From assembly GCA_964548905.1 (NCBI GenBank), contig CAZJTL010000241.1, positions 1 through 6,705 of the forward strand: a stretch of 6,705 nucleotides of DNA. Direction: 5' to 3'. The notes below the pieces were generated by a model. The model searched no databases. It had not been told where the DNA came from and was given only the letters and a program-made list of their open reading frames with translations. Positions 1 through 4,927 of the stretch are shown here, in pieces (within the stretch, counting starts at the first letter, position 1; the number at the start of each line of letters is the position of its first letter). Origin of the DNA: CAZJTL01 sp964548905 (lineage in GTDB: Bacteria; Cyanobacteriota; Cyanobacteriia; Cyanobacteriales; Xenococcaceae). Position numbers and translations under genes: made by a program.

Positions 1-344
1 ATAATTAACAACTTTCCCCAACCATATCCCTGGTAATCGAGGCTCACTGCCAATCTTCCTATTAAAGTTACACCAACTATCGGATATTTGGGTAATTTTT
101 TAGCAATACTTTGGGGTAGATATTCGAGATCGATCCCACTCATGGATAAAGTATAGTAGCCAATAATTTTTTGGCGATCGCGGTCAAAAATAATATAGGG
201 AATGGCAATATTTCTCTTTTTATCTTGGATGGCTAAATCGTGTAAGTATCGATCCAGTTGTTCGTTTCCGCAACTAAAAGCTTCTCGGTTGTGATGTTTT
301 TCGAGTGCTTCCAGACAAAAATCAACGGATTCTGGGTTTAACAC
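1..344 (-). CDS. GNAT-family acetyltransferase toxin of a type II toxin-antitoxin pair (C-terminus cut by window edge)
   Basis: The 114 residues in the window match the layout of TacT/AtaT-type toxins. An N-terminal segment contains HHNREAFSCGNEQLDRYL (about residues 17-34), followed by a strand with IGYYTLS, then GRLAV (about 96-100) and the acetyl-CoA pyrophosphate loop QGYGWGK (about 105-111). Known members of this family acetylate the amino group of aminoacyl-tRNAs and stop translation; that activity is inferred here from family membership. I chose the GTG at 344-342 as start because its first base is the last base of the antitoxin stop codon (TAGTG), a typical coupled junction, and because no ATG lies near the N-terminus in this frame. 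The final third, including the C-terminal GNAT tyrosine, lies outside the window, so intactness cannot be judged. Confidence 0.87.
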   Translation of the reverse strand, partial: MLNPESVDFCLEALEKHHNREAFSCGNEQLDRYLHDLAIQDKKRNIAIPYIIFDRDRQKIIGYYTLSMSGIDLEYLPQSIAKKLPKYPIVGVTLIGRLAVSLDYQGYGWGKLLI

Positions 345-667
345 TAACTTGGTAACTCTTTATTGATTATTTGCTTGTACCATTGAGCATCAGCATAAGC
401 TTGCTCGGAGGGAGAGGGAGGATTTAATAAGGCATTTGCAAATGTGGCGCGATCGCGTTCGGTTAATTCAATAATTTCACGATCTTTGATGATTTGGATA
501 GCAGCCTCAGCCAAAACTGAAACCATAAATTCCGTCAAGTTCTGTCCGCGCAAAAAGGCTGCCTTTTCCATTAGTTGTTTTTGCTCTTCGGTTACGCGAG
601 CCTCTAACCGAGCATTTTTCCGAATTTTATTAGCTTTGCTTAAGCCTGTGCTTTGTTCTGTACCCAT
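344..667 (-). CDS. DUF1778/TacA-like ribbon-helix-helix antitoxin
   Basis: This 107-residue protein has an N-terminal ribbon-helix-helix fold: a strand around ARLEARV (19-25), a helix from TEEQKQLMEKAAFLRG (26-41), then LTEFMVSVLAEAA (44-56). The C-terminal tail ELTERDRATFANALLNPPSP (67-86) matches the toxin-neutralising tail of DUF1778 antitoxins, which insert a disordered segment into the GNAT toxin. The tandem toxin, joined by a 1-base stop/start overlap, supports the assignment. Antitoxins of this family normally bind palindromes in their own promoter and repress the operon; inverted repeats at 708-747 could serve. No strong Shine-Dalgarno precedes the ATG. A HIP1 site (449-456) lies inside the gene, which suggests long residence in this genome. 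Confidence 0.9.
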   Translation of the reverse strand: MGTEQSTGLSKANKIRKNARLEARVTEEQKQLMEKAAFLRGQNLTEFMVSVLAEAAIQIIKDREIIELTERDRATFANALLNPPSPSEQAYADAQWYKQIINKELPS

Positions 668-694
668 GACTTAGAAATTATCTGCTTTAGATAT

Positions 695-747
695 ATTATG
701 ACATATAGTACGCTTTACAGCCGTACATTTTTAGCGATCGAAATGTA
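695..747 (-). promoter_or_regulatory. Candidate promoter/operator region of the toxin-antitoxin operon
   Basis: Upstream of the antitoxin, read on the minus strand, CATAAT (700-695) is a possible -10 box; no convincing -35 box is present. Two inverted repeats follow. One is GTACG/CGTAC with a 9-nt spacer (708-726). The other is TACATTT/AAATGTA with a 10-nt spacer (724-747) centred on AGCGATCG. Such palindromes are where ribbon-helix-helix antitoxins usually bind. The sites are visible in the sequence; their function is inferred. Confidence 0.35.
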
Positions 748-770
748 TTTCATAGGCTCTAGGAAAAAAG

Positions 771-819
771 GCAGGGAGCAGGGAGCAGAAGGCAGAAGTC
801 AGAAGTCAGAAGTCAGAAG
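771..819 (+). repeat. Heptanucleotide tandem array (7 units)
   Basis: Seven heptads run in unbroken phase: GCAGGGA twice, GCAGAAG twice, then TCAGAAG three times, so the unit drifts along the array. This resembles the short tandemly repeated repetitive (STRR) sequences of cyanobacteria. It lies between the antitoxin promoter and the 3' end of the GFA gene. Its first 12-mer, AGGGAGCAGGGA (773-784), is exactly inverted at 933-944. Confidence 0.9.
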
Positions 820-823
820 TTTT

Positions 824-879
824 ACTTGCTATTTGCTACTTGCTACTTGCTACTCGCTACTTTGTATTACTTCCTACTT
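824..879 (+). repeat. Heptanucleotide tandem array (ACTTGCT type, about 8 units)
   Basis: Heptads from 824 read ACTTGCT, ATTTGCT, ACTTGCT, ACTTGCT, ACTCGCT, ACTTTGT, then two degraded units. The array follows the previous one after 4 bases and is partly complementary in character to it (AGAAGT versus ACTTGC), so a transcript could fold back on itself. Confidence 0.85.
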
Positions 880-880
880 T

Positions 881-943
881 CCCCTACACCCTAAACCCTT
901 ACACCCTTACACCCCTAGCCTCTAATCCCTAATCCCTGCTCCC
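881..943 (+). repeat. Octad/heptad repeats overlapping the GFA stop codon
   Basis: The left part has the octad CCCTTACA twice (896-911), preceded by related 8- and 7-base units. The right part has heptads TAATCCC, TAATCCC, TGCTCCC (923-943). The right part is translated on the minus strand as the last residues of the GFA protein and supplies its surroundings up to the TAG at 917-915. Confidence 0.8.
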
Positions 944-1358
944 TACGATCGGGTGGTGGTAACTTGTCGAACTTAGGCAAATCTGGGTTCAGATAATCCC
1001 ATGGTTGGGCGCTGACTGTATAACAATCCATGCCAGGTTGAAACTCGCTTGGAGCGTCGAGGCTGCCTGCCATGATGCCCATGAGTTCGGGAATCGGAGG
1101 CTTGCTAAATAACCGAGAGCCACAAGTCGGACAGAATCCACGACTGACGATGCTTCCACTATCGCCCGTAACGTCGTAGTACTTCACATCTCCCGCGATC
1201 GTAACTGCATTGCGTGGCACAAGCATTGCAGCAGCAAATGCAGTACCTGTTGCCCTCTGGCAATCTCGGCAATGACAATTACCCATAATAATTGGCTCTG
1301 TTGAGCATTCATAACGGATAGCTCCGCACATACAGCCGCCAGTAAAAGGTGTTTTCAT
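915..1358 (-). CDS. GFA/CENP-V family zinc-binding protein
   Basis: This 147-residue protein belongs to the family named after glutathione-dependent formaldehyde-activating enzyme. It shows the full set of family cysteines: GGCMCGAIRY (C9, C11), NCHCRDCQ (C28, C30, C33) and GFCPTCGSRLF (C76, C79), which bind structural and catalytic-site zinc. Members are small cytoplasmic proteins often proposed to handle glutathione adducts; the substrate here is unknown. The ATG at 1358 is preceded by AAGGA at 1372-1368, 9 nt upstream. The conserved part ends near residue 136. The last 11 or so residues (DRREQGLGIRG) are encoded by the heptad repeats and are probably an accidental extension. It lies downstream of the GNAT gene on the same strand with a 104-nt gap and may be co-transcribed or use its own promoter. 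Confidence 0.9.
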   Translation of the reverse strand: MKTPFTGGCMCGAIRYECSTEPIIMGNCHCRDCQRATGTAFAAAMLVPRNAVTIAGDVKYYDVTGDSGSIVSRGFCPTCGSRLFSKPPIPELMGIMAGSLDAPSEFQPGMDCYTVSAQPWDYLNPDLPKFDKLPPPDRREQGLGIRG

Positions 1359-1419
1359 ATAGGTACGTCCTTGATAAACATCGAATATGTCTTGGTTGTA
1401 TAAGGCAATGAAATAGTGA

Positions 1420-1449
1420 AATATATAGAGTGGAACTATTTCTTGCCAA
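1420..1449 (-). promoter_or_regulatory. Candidate sigma70-type promoter for the GFA gene
   Basis: On the minus strand, TTGGCA (1449-1444) and TATATT (1425-1420) are separated by 18 bases. Each hexamer matches the consensus at five of six positions. Transcription would start near 1412 and give a leader of about 55 nt before the GFA ATG. The site lies between the GNAT stop and the GFA start, so GFA may be transcribed separately as well as by read-through. Confidence 0.4.
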
Positions 1450-1462
1450 GTTATAAAGTCTC

Positions 1463-1966
1463 CTACTCAGGAATATAATTCCAATCGGCTCGATTCAAGC
1501 GATACACAAAGCAGTCGTCTTCACCAAACCATCGGCGATCGACACATTGGAAGCTCAGTCTTTCGTAGAAGCGTTGAGCGCGAGTATTGCTAGCAAGCGG
1601 ATCGATGAGTACAGCCGTCACAGTAGGATCGGCGAAACATCGGGCAAGGGCAAGCTGCATCATTTTTGTACCATAGCCTTTACCTAGATCGGCTTCTTCT
1701 CCGATCCAAATATCAATAGCGCGAAGATTTGCTGCGACATCGCCCCAATAGTGACTATCCTCACGTGCTGGATCGATAATCTGAATAAACCTGATCGGAC
1801 GACCCTCAATTTCAGCAATCAGTTGCTCTCTCCAAGCGGGAGTGCGGCTAAGTTCTGTTTCCCATCCCCAATCATCGTTAGGATCGGCAGCGACTACATG
1901 GGCTTGTTCATCCCAGTGTTCTAGTAAATCTAGATCGGCTAAGGTAGCAGCGCGTAGGTTTATCAT
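1463..1966 (-). CDS. GNAT-family N-acetyltransferase, AAC(6')-like subgroup
   Basis: This is a 167-residue single-domain GNAT enzyme. The acetyl-CoA loop is DLGKGYGTKMM (93-103). It is followed by DPLASNTRAQRFYERLSF (122-139), in which Tyr134 sits at the usual general-acid position. These two blocks resemble the same blocks of AAC(6')-Ib-type aminoglycoside acetyltransferases (LGKGLGTK and DPSPSNLRAIRCYEKAGF), so it belongs to that branch, but its substrate cannot be read from sequence and need not be an antibiotic. I chose the ATG at 1966 because the GNAT fold begins there (MINLRAATLADL) and because the upstream gene stops 2 nt earlier (TGA-TA-ATG). That spacing implies translational coupling and explains the missing Shine-Dalgarno. 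The frame stays open upstream to an ATG at 2113, but that stretch overlaps the membrane-protein gene. Confidence 0.88.
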   Translation of the reverse strand: MINLRAATLADLDLLEHWDEQAHVVAADPNDDWGWETELSRTPAWREQLIAEIEGRPIRFIQIIDPAREDSHYWGDVAANLRAIDIWIGEEADLGKGYGTKMMQLALARCFADPTVTAVLIDPLASNTRAQRFYERLSFQCVDRRWFGEDDCFVYRLNRADWNYIPE

Positions 1967-1968
1967 TA

Positions 1969-2331
1969 TCAATTTTGTTCGAGAATTTGCTCTCGGTGGT
2001 ATAGAAAAAATGGCAAAGCACAAGAAAGACCTATGCCAAAGGTCAATCCGATGTACACTAGCATCCACAACCGAGAAACTTGCAAACGCTTCAACTCGAT
2101 CCACACACAACAAAAAAAGGCGATCGCACTAATTAACAAATCGTTTCCTAGGGCAGAAGAAACATTGTTAGCAAACGCTTTTTGCATAAATAAGCTTGGA
2201 GAAACTAGAGCGCTTGGATCTTGAAGTAACCAGAACCAAGGGGCGATCGCACCAGCGATCGTCAGTAGTAAATACAGAGGCTTCAGGAAGTTGAATGAGT
2301 TTGTTTGAGCGATATTAGTTGACTTCAACAT
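1969..2331 (-). CDS. DUF2834-type small membrane protein
   Basis: This 120-residue protein has three predicted membrane segments, around residues 18-36 (ending APWFWLL), 62-80 (NDLLISAIAFFCCVWIEL) and 88-111 (LWMLVYIGLTFGIGLSCALP). The spacing, the F-ANN-SSA-GNDLLISA block (53-69) and the final P-F-LY-R-E segment fit the DUF2834 family of short bacterial inner-membrane proteins with no known biochemical role. The ATG at 2331 is preceded by AAGGA (2343-2339). It is the first gene of the minus-strand cluster, 2 nt ahead of the GNAT gene, and diverges from the XRE regulator. Confidence 0.8.
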   Translation of the reverse strand: MLKSTNIAQTNSFNFLKPLYLLLTIAGAIAPWFWLLQDPSALVSPSLFMQKAFANNVSSALGNDLLISAIAFFCCVWIELKRLQVSRLWMLVYIGLTFGIGLSCALPFFLYHREQILEQN

Positions 2332-2388
2332 GATTTTTTCCTTGTGAATCGATCTGTCTCGATCGTGCCAAATAGAGATAATAAAAAC

Positions 2389-2407
2389 AATTACCTCTAA
2401 GGTAATT
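2389..2407. promoter_or_regulatory. Perfect palindrome, candidate operator shared by the divergent genes
   Basis: AATTACCT-CTA-AGGTAATT has perfect 8-bp arms and a 3-bp centre, midway between two divergent genes. It is 29 bp from the XRE start and 58 bp from the DUF2834 start. On the minus strand the palindrome overlaps a possible promoter: TTACCT inside it, then a 16-bp spacer, then TATTAT. A dimeric XRE protein bound here could therefore block that promoter and its own. The palindrome is plain in the sequence; the ligand-controlled repression is inferred. Confidence 0.55.
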
Positions 2408-2435
2408 AAATTTGTTTTTCTAAGCTATTCTTACT

Positions 2436-3272
2436 ATGCAAAGACGATCGATAGTTACTAATAAGGGCGAAACTCATTCCTTCGGCACTCTTCTCAGACA
2501 ATGGCGCGATCGACGCGGATGTAGTCAACTCAATCTAGCCTTAGAAAGTGGAGTATCTCAACGACATATTAGCTTTCTCGAATCGGGACGAGCCAAACCC
2601 AGTCGGGAGATGGTTCTAGAATTAGCGACCGTTTTAGAAATTCCCTTGAGACAACAAAACTTGATGTTAACCACGGCTGGATTTGCTCCTATTCACACAG
2701 AAACCGATTTATCGGCGGCTGAAATGACTTCGGTTCGCAAAGCCATCGATTTTATGCTGCACCAGCAAGAACCATTACCTGCGATCGTAGTCGATCGCTA
2801 TTGGAATTTGCTCTTAACAAATAATGGAGCCAATCGACTTCTCACCACTTTTATCGAGCCAAACAAGTTACAAACCTTATTCTGCGTTGACGGAAAAATC
2901 AATTTGATGCGGGTGGCATTGCATTCACAGGGACTACGTCCATTTATCGCTAACTGGGAAGAATTTGCAGAGCATTTGCTTGGGCGGTTACATCGAGAAG
3001 CAAACTCATTTGGTGAAAGCGAGCAGTCTATTTCCTTGTTTGATGAACTGATGAGTTATCCTGGTGTTTCTGAGCTTTGGCACACCTCAAATCGAGCCGC
3101 ACACAATACTTTGCTCCTCACCATTCACCTCAAGAAAAATGAGATCGACTGGCAATTTTTTTCGACGATCGCCACTTTGGGTACTCCCTACGACATCACC
3201 CTTCAGGAATTACGGATTGAATCTCTGTTTCCAGCAGATGAAGAAACCGAGCGAAACTGGAAACAAGTTTAA
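2436..3272 (+). CDS. XRE-family transcriptional regulator with MmyB-like ligand-binding domain
   Basis: This 278-residue protein starts with an XRE helix-turn-helix (about residues 15-72). The recognition region reads SQLNLALESGVSQRHISFLESGR (30-52), followed by KPSREMVLELATVLEIPLR. The rest (about 96-270) matches the MmyB-like ligand domain (PF17765 type): AIVVDRYWNLLLTNNGANRLL near 117-137, and the hallmark ending FFSTIATLGTPYDITLQELRIESLFPADEETE. Structural work on this family found a fatty acid in the pocket, so a lipid-like ligand is possible; the actual ligand is unknown. There is no clear Shine-Dalgarno, but the next in-frame ATG is inside the DNA-binding domain, so the ATG at 2436 stands. 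It is divergent from the DUF2834-GNAT-GFA cluster and probably controls it through the palindrome at 2389. It converges on the RTX gene remnant with only 6 bp between stops. Confidence 0.92.
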   Translation: MQRRSIVTNKGETHSFGTLLRQWRDRRGCSQLNLALESGVSQRHISFLESGRAKPSREMVLELATVLEIPLRQQNLMLTTAGFAPIHTETDLSAAEMTSVRKAIDFMLHQQEPLPAIVVDRYWNLLLTNNGANRLLTTFIEPNKLQTLFCVDGKINLMRVALHSQGLRPFIANWEEFAEHLLGRLHREANSFGESEQSISLFDELMSYPGVSELWHTSNRAAHNTLLLTIHLKKNEIDWQFFSTIATLGTPYDITLQELRIESLFPADEETERNWKQV

Positions 3273-3278
3273 TCCCTA

Positions 3279-3482
3279 TCAGTAGTTTGAAGCTGTTATC
3301 GGCTCTAAGTTTTGAAGCTGTTCAAAAGTATAGTTTTCACCACTACCAAATAAAAACATCTCGACGTTAACAAATGTCATTTCACCGATTTGGATTTCAG
3401 ACGAACTTCCGAAAGAGAGTAGCGTCAGATCGTAGTCGATACCTAATTCAGCCGTATCATATCCACGACCACCATCAACATA
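3279..3482 (-). pseudogene. 3' fragment of RTX-like calcium-binding repeat protein gene, cut off by the IS
   Basis: This 67-codon open stretch reads on the minus strand from the left edge of the IS: YVDGGRGYDTAELGIDYDLT, then an INFERRED C-terminal domain containing GEMTFVNVEMFLFGSGENYTFEQL, and ends in TGA at 3281-3279. The GG-G-D repeat followed by a 'NVE-F-F-GSG--YTFEQL' tail is a common C-terminal layout of cyanobacterial RTX-like proteins. It has no start codon or ribosome binding site of its own. It is in frame with the 5' fragment (4405-4881) once the IS and one ATT target copy are removed, which gives GYGYQ-YVDGG across the joint. Confidence 0.85.
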
Positions 3483-3484
3483 TT

Positions 3485-3501
3485 AGACCTCCTGCAAAAG
3501 T
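3485..3501 (+). repeat. Left terminal inverted repeat of the IS
   Basis: This 17-base end pairs with 4390-4406, with a single mismatch at position 5 (C here, T at the other end). The target duplication ATT lies just outside at 3482-3484. Confidence 0.88.
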
Positions 3502-3525
3502 ATTACTCAAATGCTAATTTTAATT

Positions 3526-4346
3526 TCAAGAAAGTTGATAATTATAAATACCAGCAATGAGATTAAATCGCAGACCAAATCTTCGTCGTCGATTTCTATA
3601 TTTTGATGAGAGAATTCTAAATATATTGAGACTGCGATGAATATTTTCAATAATAATTCTTTCACTTGCTAGAGTTCTATTAAATTTTTTTTGCTCCTTA
3701 TTTAATTTTTGTTTTGACTTTTTTTGGTAAGGTATTCTGCTTAAGGTATGAATTTTTTGAATTCCTTGATATCCTTTATCTGCTAAACATTCGATATCTT
3801 TATTGATACCTATTTTACTATTTTTCCCTAGCTGGAAATCATGAGTTGTTCCCTTGCAACAAGCAGTACACAATATCTGTCTCGTTTTGGCATTGGCTAG
3901 AACTTGCGCTTTTAATGTATGACATCTTTGCTTGCCACTGTAATATTTTTTTTGTTTTTTTTTGGTCTTTCTATTTCAGGTTCTGCTACATCTAATACAA
4001 CTACTTCAATTGGCGTATCTTTTTGTTGAATTACTTTTTTACCTGGCAAATTAAACAATCCCGATCTGATTAAAATATCTTCTACTTTTCTGATTATTCT
4101 TAGAGCTGTTGTCTCATTAATTCCCCAGCTATTTCCAATATGAAAATAGGTACGATATTCTCGCCAATATTCAAGTGTCATTAATAATTGGTCTTCTGTA
4201 GATAATTTGTTTGGTCGCCCCGTTTTTTTGTGCAGAATTTTTTCAGCCTCTAAGACTGTTATCATATCTTTGAATGTCTCAGGAGATACTCCAGTAAAAC
4301 GTTTAAACTCTGTTGGCTTTAAATTTTTGATGTTTTCTTTTTTCAT
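3526..4346 (-). CDS. IS5-family DDE transposase, made from two ORFs by a -1 frameshift
   Basis: The first frame (4346-3912, 144 codons) has an N-terminal helix-turn-helix region (about 47-95, GINETTALRIIRKVEDIL) and the first catalytic aspartate, VVLDVAEPEIERPKK (D119). The second frame continues QKKYYSGKQRCHTLKAQ, then LADKGYQG (D190), then SERIIIENIHRSLNIFRIL (glutamate E234) and RRRFGLRFNLIAGIYNYQL, ending at 3528-3526. Joining the two by a -1 shift at the A-tract (3963-3946) gives 273 residues with an intact DDE triad and the family's YYSGK-R-HTLKAQ motif spanning the junction. Without the shift the first frame stops after a non-homologous tail (NITVASKDVIH). Either a programmed frameshift or a disabling indel could explain this; I favour a programmed shift given the slippery sequence and the otherwise undamaged frames. 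No strong Shine-Dalgarno precedes the ATG, which fits weak expression. Confidence 0.85.
3945..3963 (-). promoter_or_regulatory. Candidate programmed -1 frameshift (or transcript slippage) site
   Basis: On the minus strand nine As, one C and eight As follow CC. In the zero frame this contains slippery heptamers A-AAA-AAC (3960-3954) and A-AAA-AAT (3951-3945). A shift of -1 here enters the frame that carries the rest of the transposase. The A9 run would equally allow RNA polymerase slippage adding one A. Confidence 0.6.
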
Positions 4347-4352
4347 GAGTCG

Positions 4353-4388
4353 AGTTCAAGTTTGGTTTTATTTTACCTAGCTTGAACT
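4353..4388. repeat. Inverted repeat upstream of the transposase start
   Basis: AGTTCAAG and CTTGAACT are perfect 8-bp inverted arms separated by 20 bases, lying between the right IS end and the transposase ATG (4346). The spacer, read toward the transposase, contains TAAAAT, a possible -10 box. In a transcript entering from the disrupted host gene the arms could form a stem 6 nt ahead of the ATG, a layout other insertion sequences use to limit translation from impinging transcripts. The arms are visible; the role is inferred. Confidence 0.5.
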
Positions 4389-4389
4389 G

Positions 4390-4406
4390 ACTTTTGCAGG
4401 AAGTCT
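4390..4406 (-). repeat. Right terminal inverted repeat of the IS
   Basis: Reads AGACTTCCTGCAAAAGT inward on the minus strand, matching the left end at 16 of 17 positions. Its outermost bases AG, joined to the host T at 4407, create the TAG codon that stops the disrupted RTX gene. Confidence 0.88.
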
Positions 4407-4881
4407 ATTGATAGCCATAACCCCGTATTAGGTCATCACCATCGCCTAAATAGATCCTGCCAGAACCATCAGAATTGGAGAAACCACCTGTTAAGGCATC
4501 GATAGTATCATTACCATTTCCCGTGTTAATACTGCTTCCTCGTTGAAGAAAAAAGCCATCGAAACCAGTCCCAGAGATAGTGTCATCTCCATTTCCCGTG
4601 TCTATAACAGCATCGTTACTAAGTCGAACACCTATAAAACCATTACCTGATATAGTATCGTTCCCATTATCGGTATAGAGTCGAGCGCGATCGCCAATAA
4701 GAATTCCCTCAGTTGGACTATCGCAATTAATAAGATCGTCACCATTTAAGGTATTAACAGTCAAGTCGGGAGCAACATTAATTGCAGTATCATCATTGAC
4801 AACATCTATCTGGTTAGTCCACTTACCTAGTAAACTACCATTTTCATCTGTCCAACCAACTTCAGTAAGATTAGTAGTCAT
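4405..4881 (-). pseudogene. 5' fragment of RTX-like calcium-binding repeat protein gene
   Basis: These 158 codons start at ATG 4881 with a strong GGGAGG Shine-Dalgarno 5 nt upstream (4892-4887). After an N-terminal stretch (about 1-40) there are spaced glycine/aspartate units typical of calcium-binding beta-rolls: TLNGDDLI, TDNGNDTISG, DTGNGDDTISG, NTGNGNDTIDA and LGDGDDLIRG. The spacing of about 25-35 residues, with loops such as GVRLSNDAVI and GFFLQRGSSI between, gives a repeat unit longer than the classic nonapeptide. There is no N-terminal signal peptide; RTX proteins are usually exported by type I systems, but none is encoded here. The frame ends at TAG 4407-4405, made by the IS junction. 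The intact protein would have been about 225 residues. The role is unknown; calcium binding is inferred from the motif. The fragment may still be translated, lacking its C-terminal end. Confidence 0.85.
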
Positions 4882-4886
4882 AACCG

Positions 4887-4927
4887 CCTCCCTTTATCAA
4901 AAAAGGAGATTTTTGAGTCAAACTCAA
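4887..4927 (-). promoter_or_regulatory. Structured leader of the RTX-like gene with a Shine-Dalgarno-covering hairpin
   Basis: Three inverted repeats lie just upstream of the start codon. The first is TTGAGT-N3-ACTCAA (4913-4927). The second has arms TCAAAAA/TTTTTGA (4897-4916). The third, in the minus-strand RNA, pairs CUCCUUUU (4908-4901) with AAAGGGAG (4895-4888) across a 5-nt loop, one G-U pair included. The third covers the Shine-Dalgarno GGGAGG. The second and third use the same bases, so they cannot form together. This allows a switch between open and closed states, for example with temperature or a bound factor. The pairing is read from sequence; regulation is inferred. Confidence 0.45.

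Larger units (their letters stand above)
3485..4406 (-). mobile_element. IS5-family insertion sequence, 922 bp, inserted in the RTX-like gene
   Basis: The ends are AGACCTCCTGCAAAAGT (3485-3501) and its inverted copy AGACTTCCTGCAAAAGT (4406-4390), 16 of 17 bases matching. The flanks carry the direct repeat ATT (3482-3484 and 4407-4409). Because the sequence also allows TATT/AATA to be assigned, a 921-bp element with a 4-bp duplication is equally compatible. The element encodes a DDE transposase in two overlapping frames on the minus strand. It is visibly more AT-rich than its neighbours and has no HIP1 octamer, as expected of a recent arrival. The transposase fits the IS5 group with an HTH_Tnp_4 plus DDE_Tnp_4 layout; the exact ISfinder name is not known to me. 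Confidence 0.92.

Noticed and set aside
653..925. Plus-strand 90-codon frame through the repeat region
   Set aside because: Its sequence is translated heptad repeats (KSEVRS, LLATCY) without a recognisable domain.
771..943. CRISPR-like array
   Set aside because: Units are 7-8 bases, directly adjacent, with no unique spacers; they are tandem heptads of the STRR kind.
1967..2113. Upstream in-frame extension of the GNAT gene to an ATG at 2113
   Set aside because: It overlaps most of the membrane-protein gene in another frame, shows no family similarity, and the GNAT fold begins exactly at the ATG at 1966.
1842..2224. Plus-strand reading frames opposite the GNAT and DUF2834 genes
   Set aside because: They have no family features or ribosome binding sites and are antisense shadows of well-supported genes.
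4392..4418. Outward promoter at the right IS end (TTGCAG with CATAAC in the flank)
   Set aside because: Both hexamers are poor matches, and it would drive antisense transcription across the RTX fragment with no gene to serve.
4893..4921. Promoter TTGACT-N17-GATAAA directly before the RTX-like gene
   Set aside because: The implied start would lie after the Shine-Dalgarno, so the strong ribosome binding site would not be transcribed.
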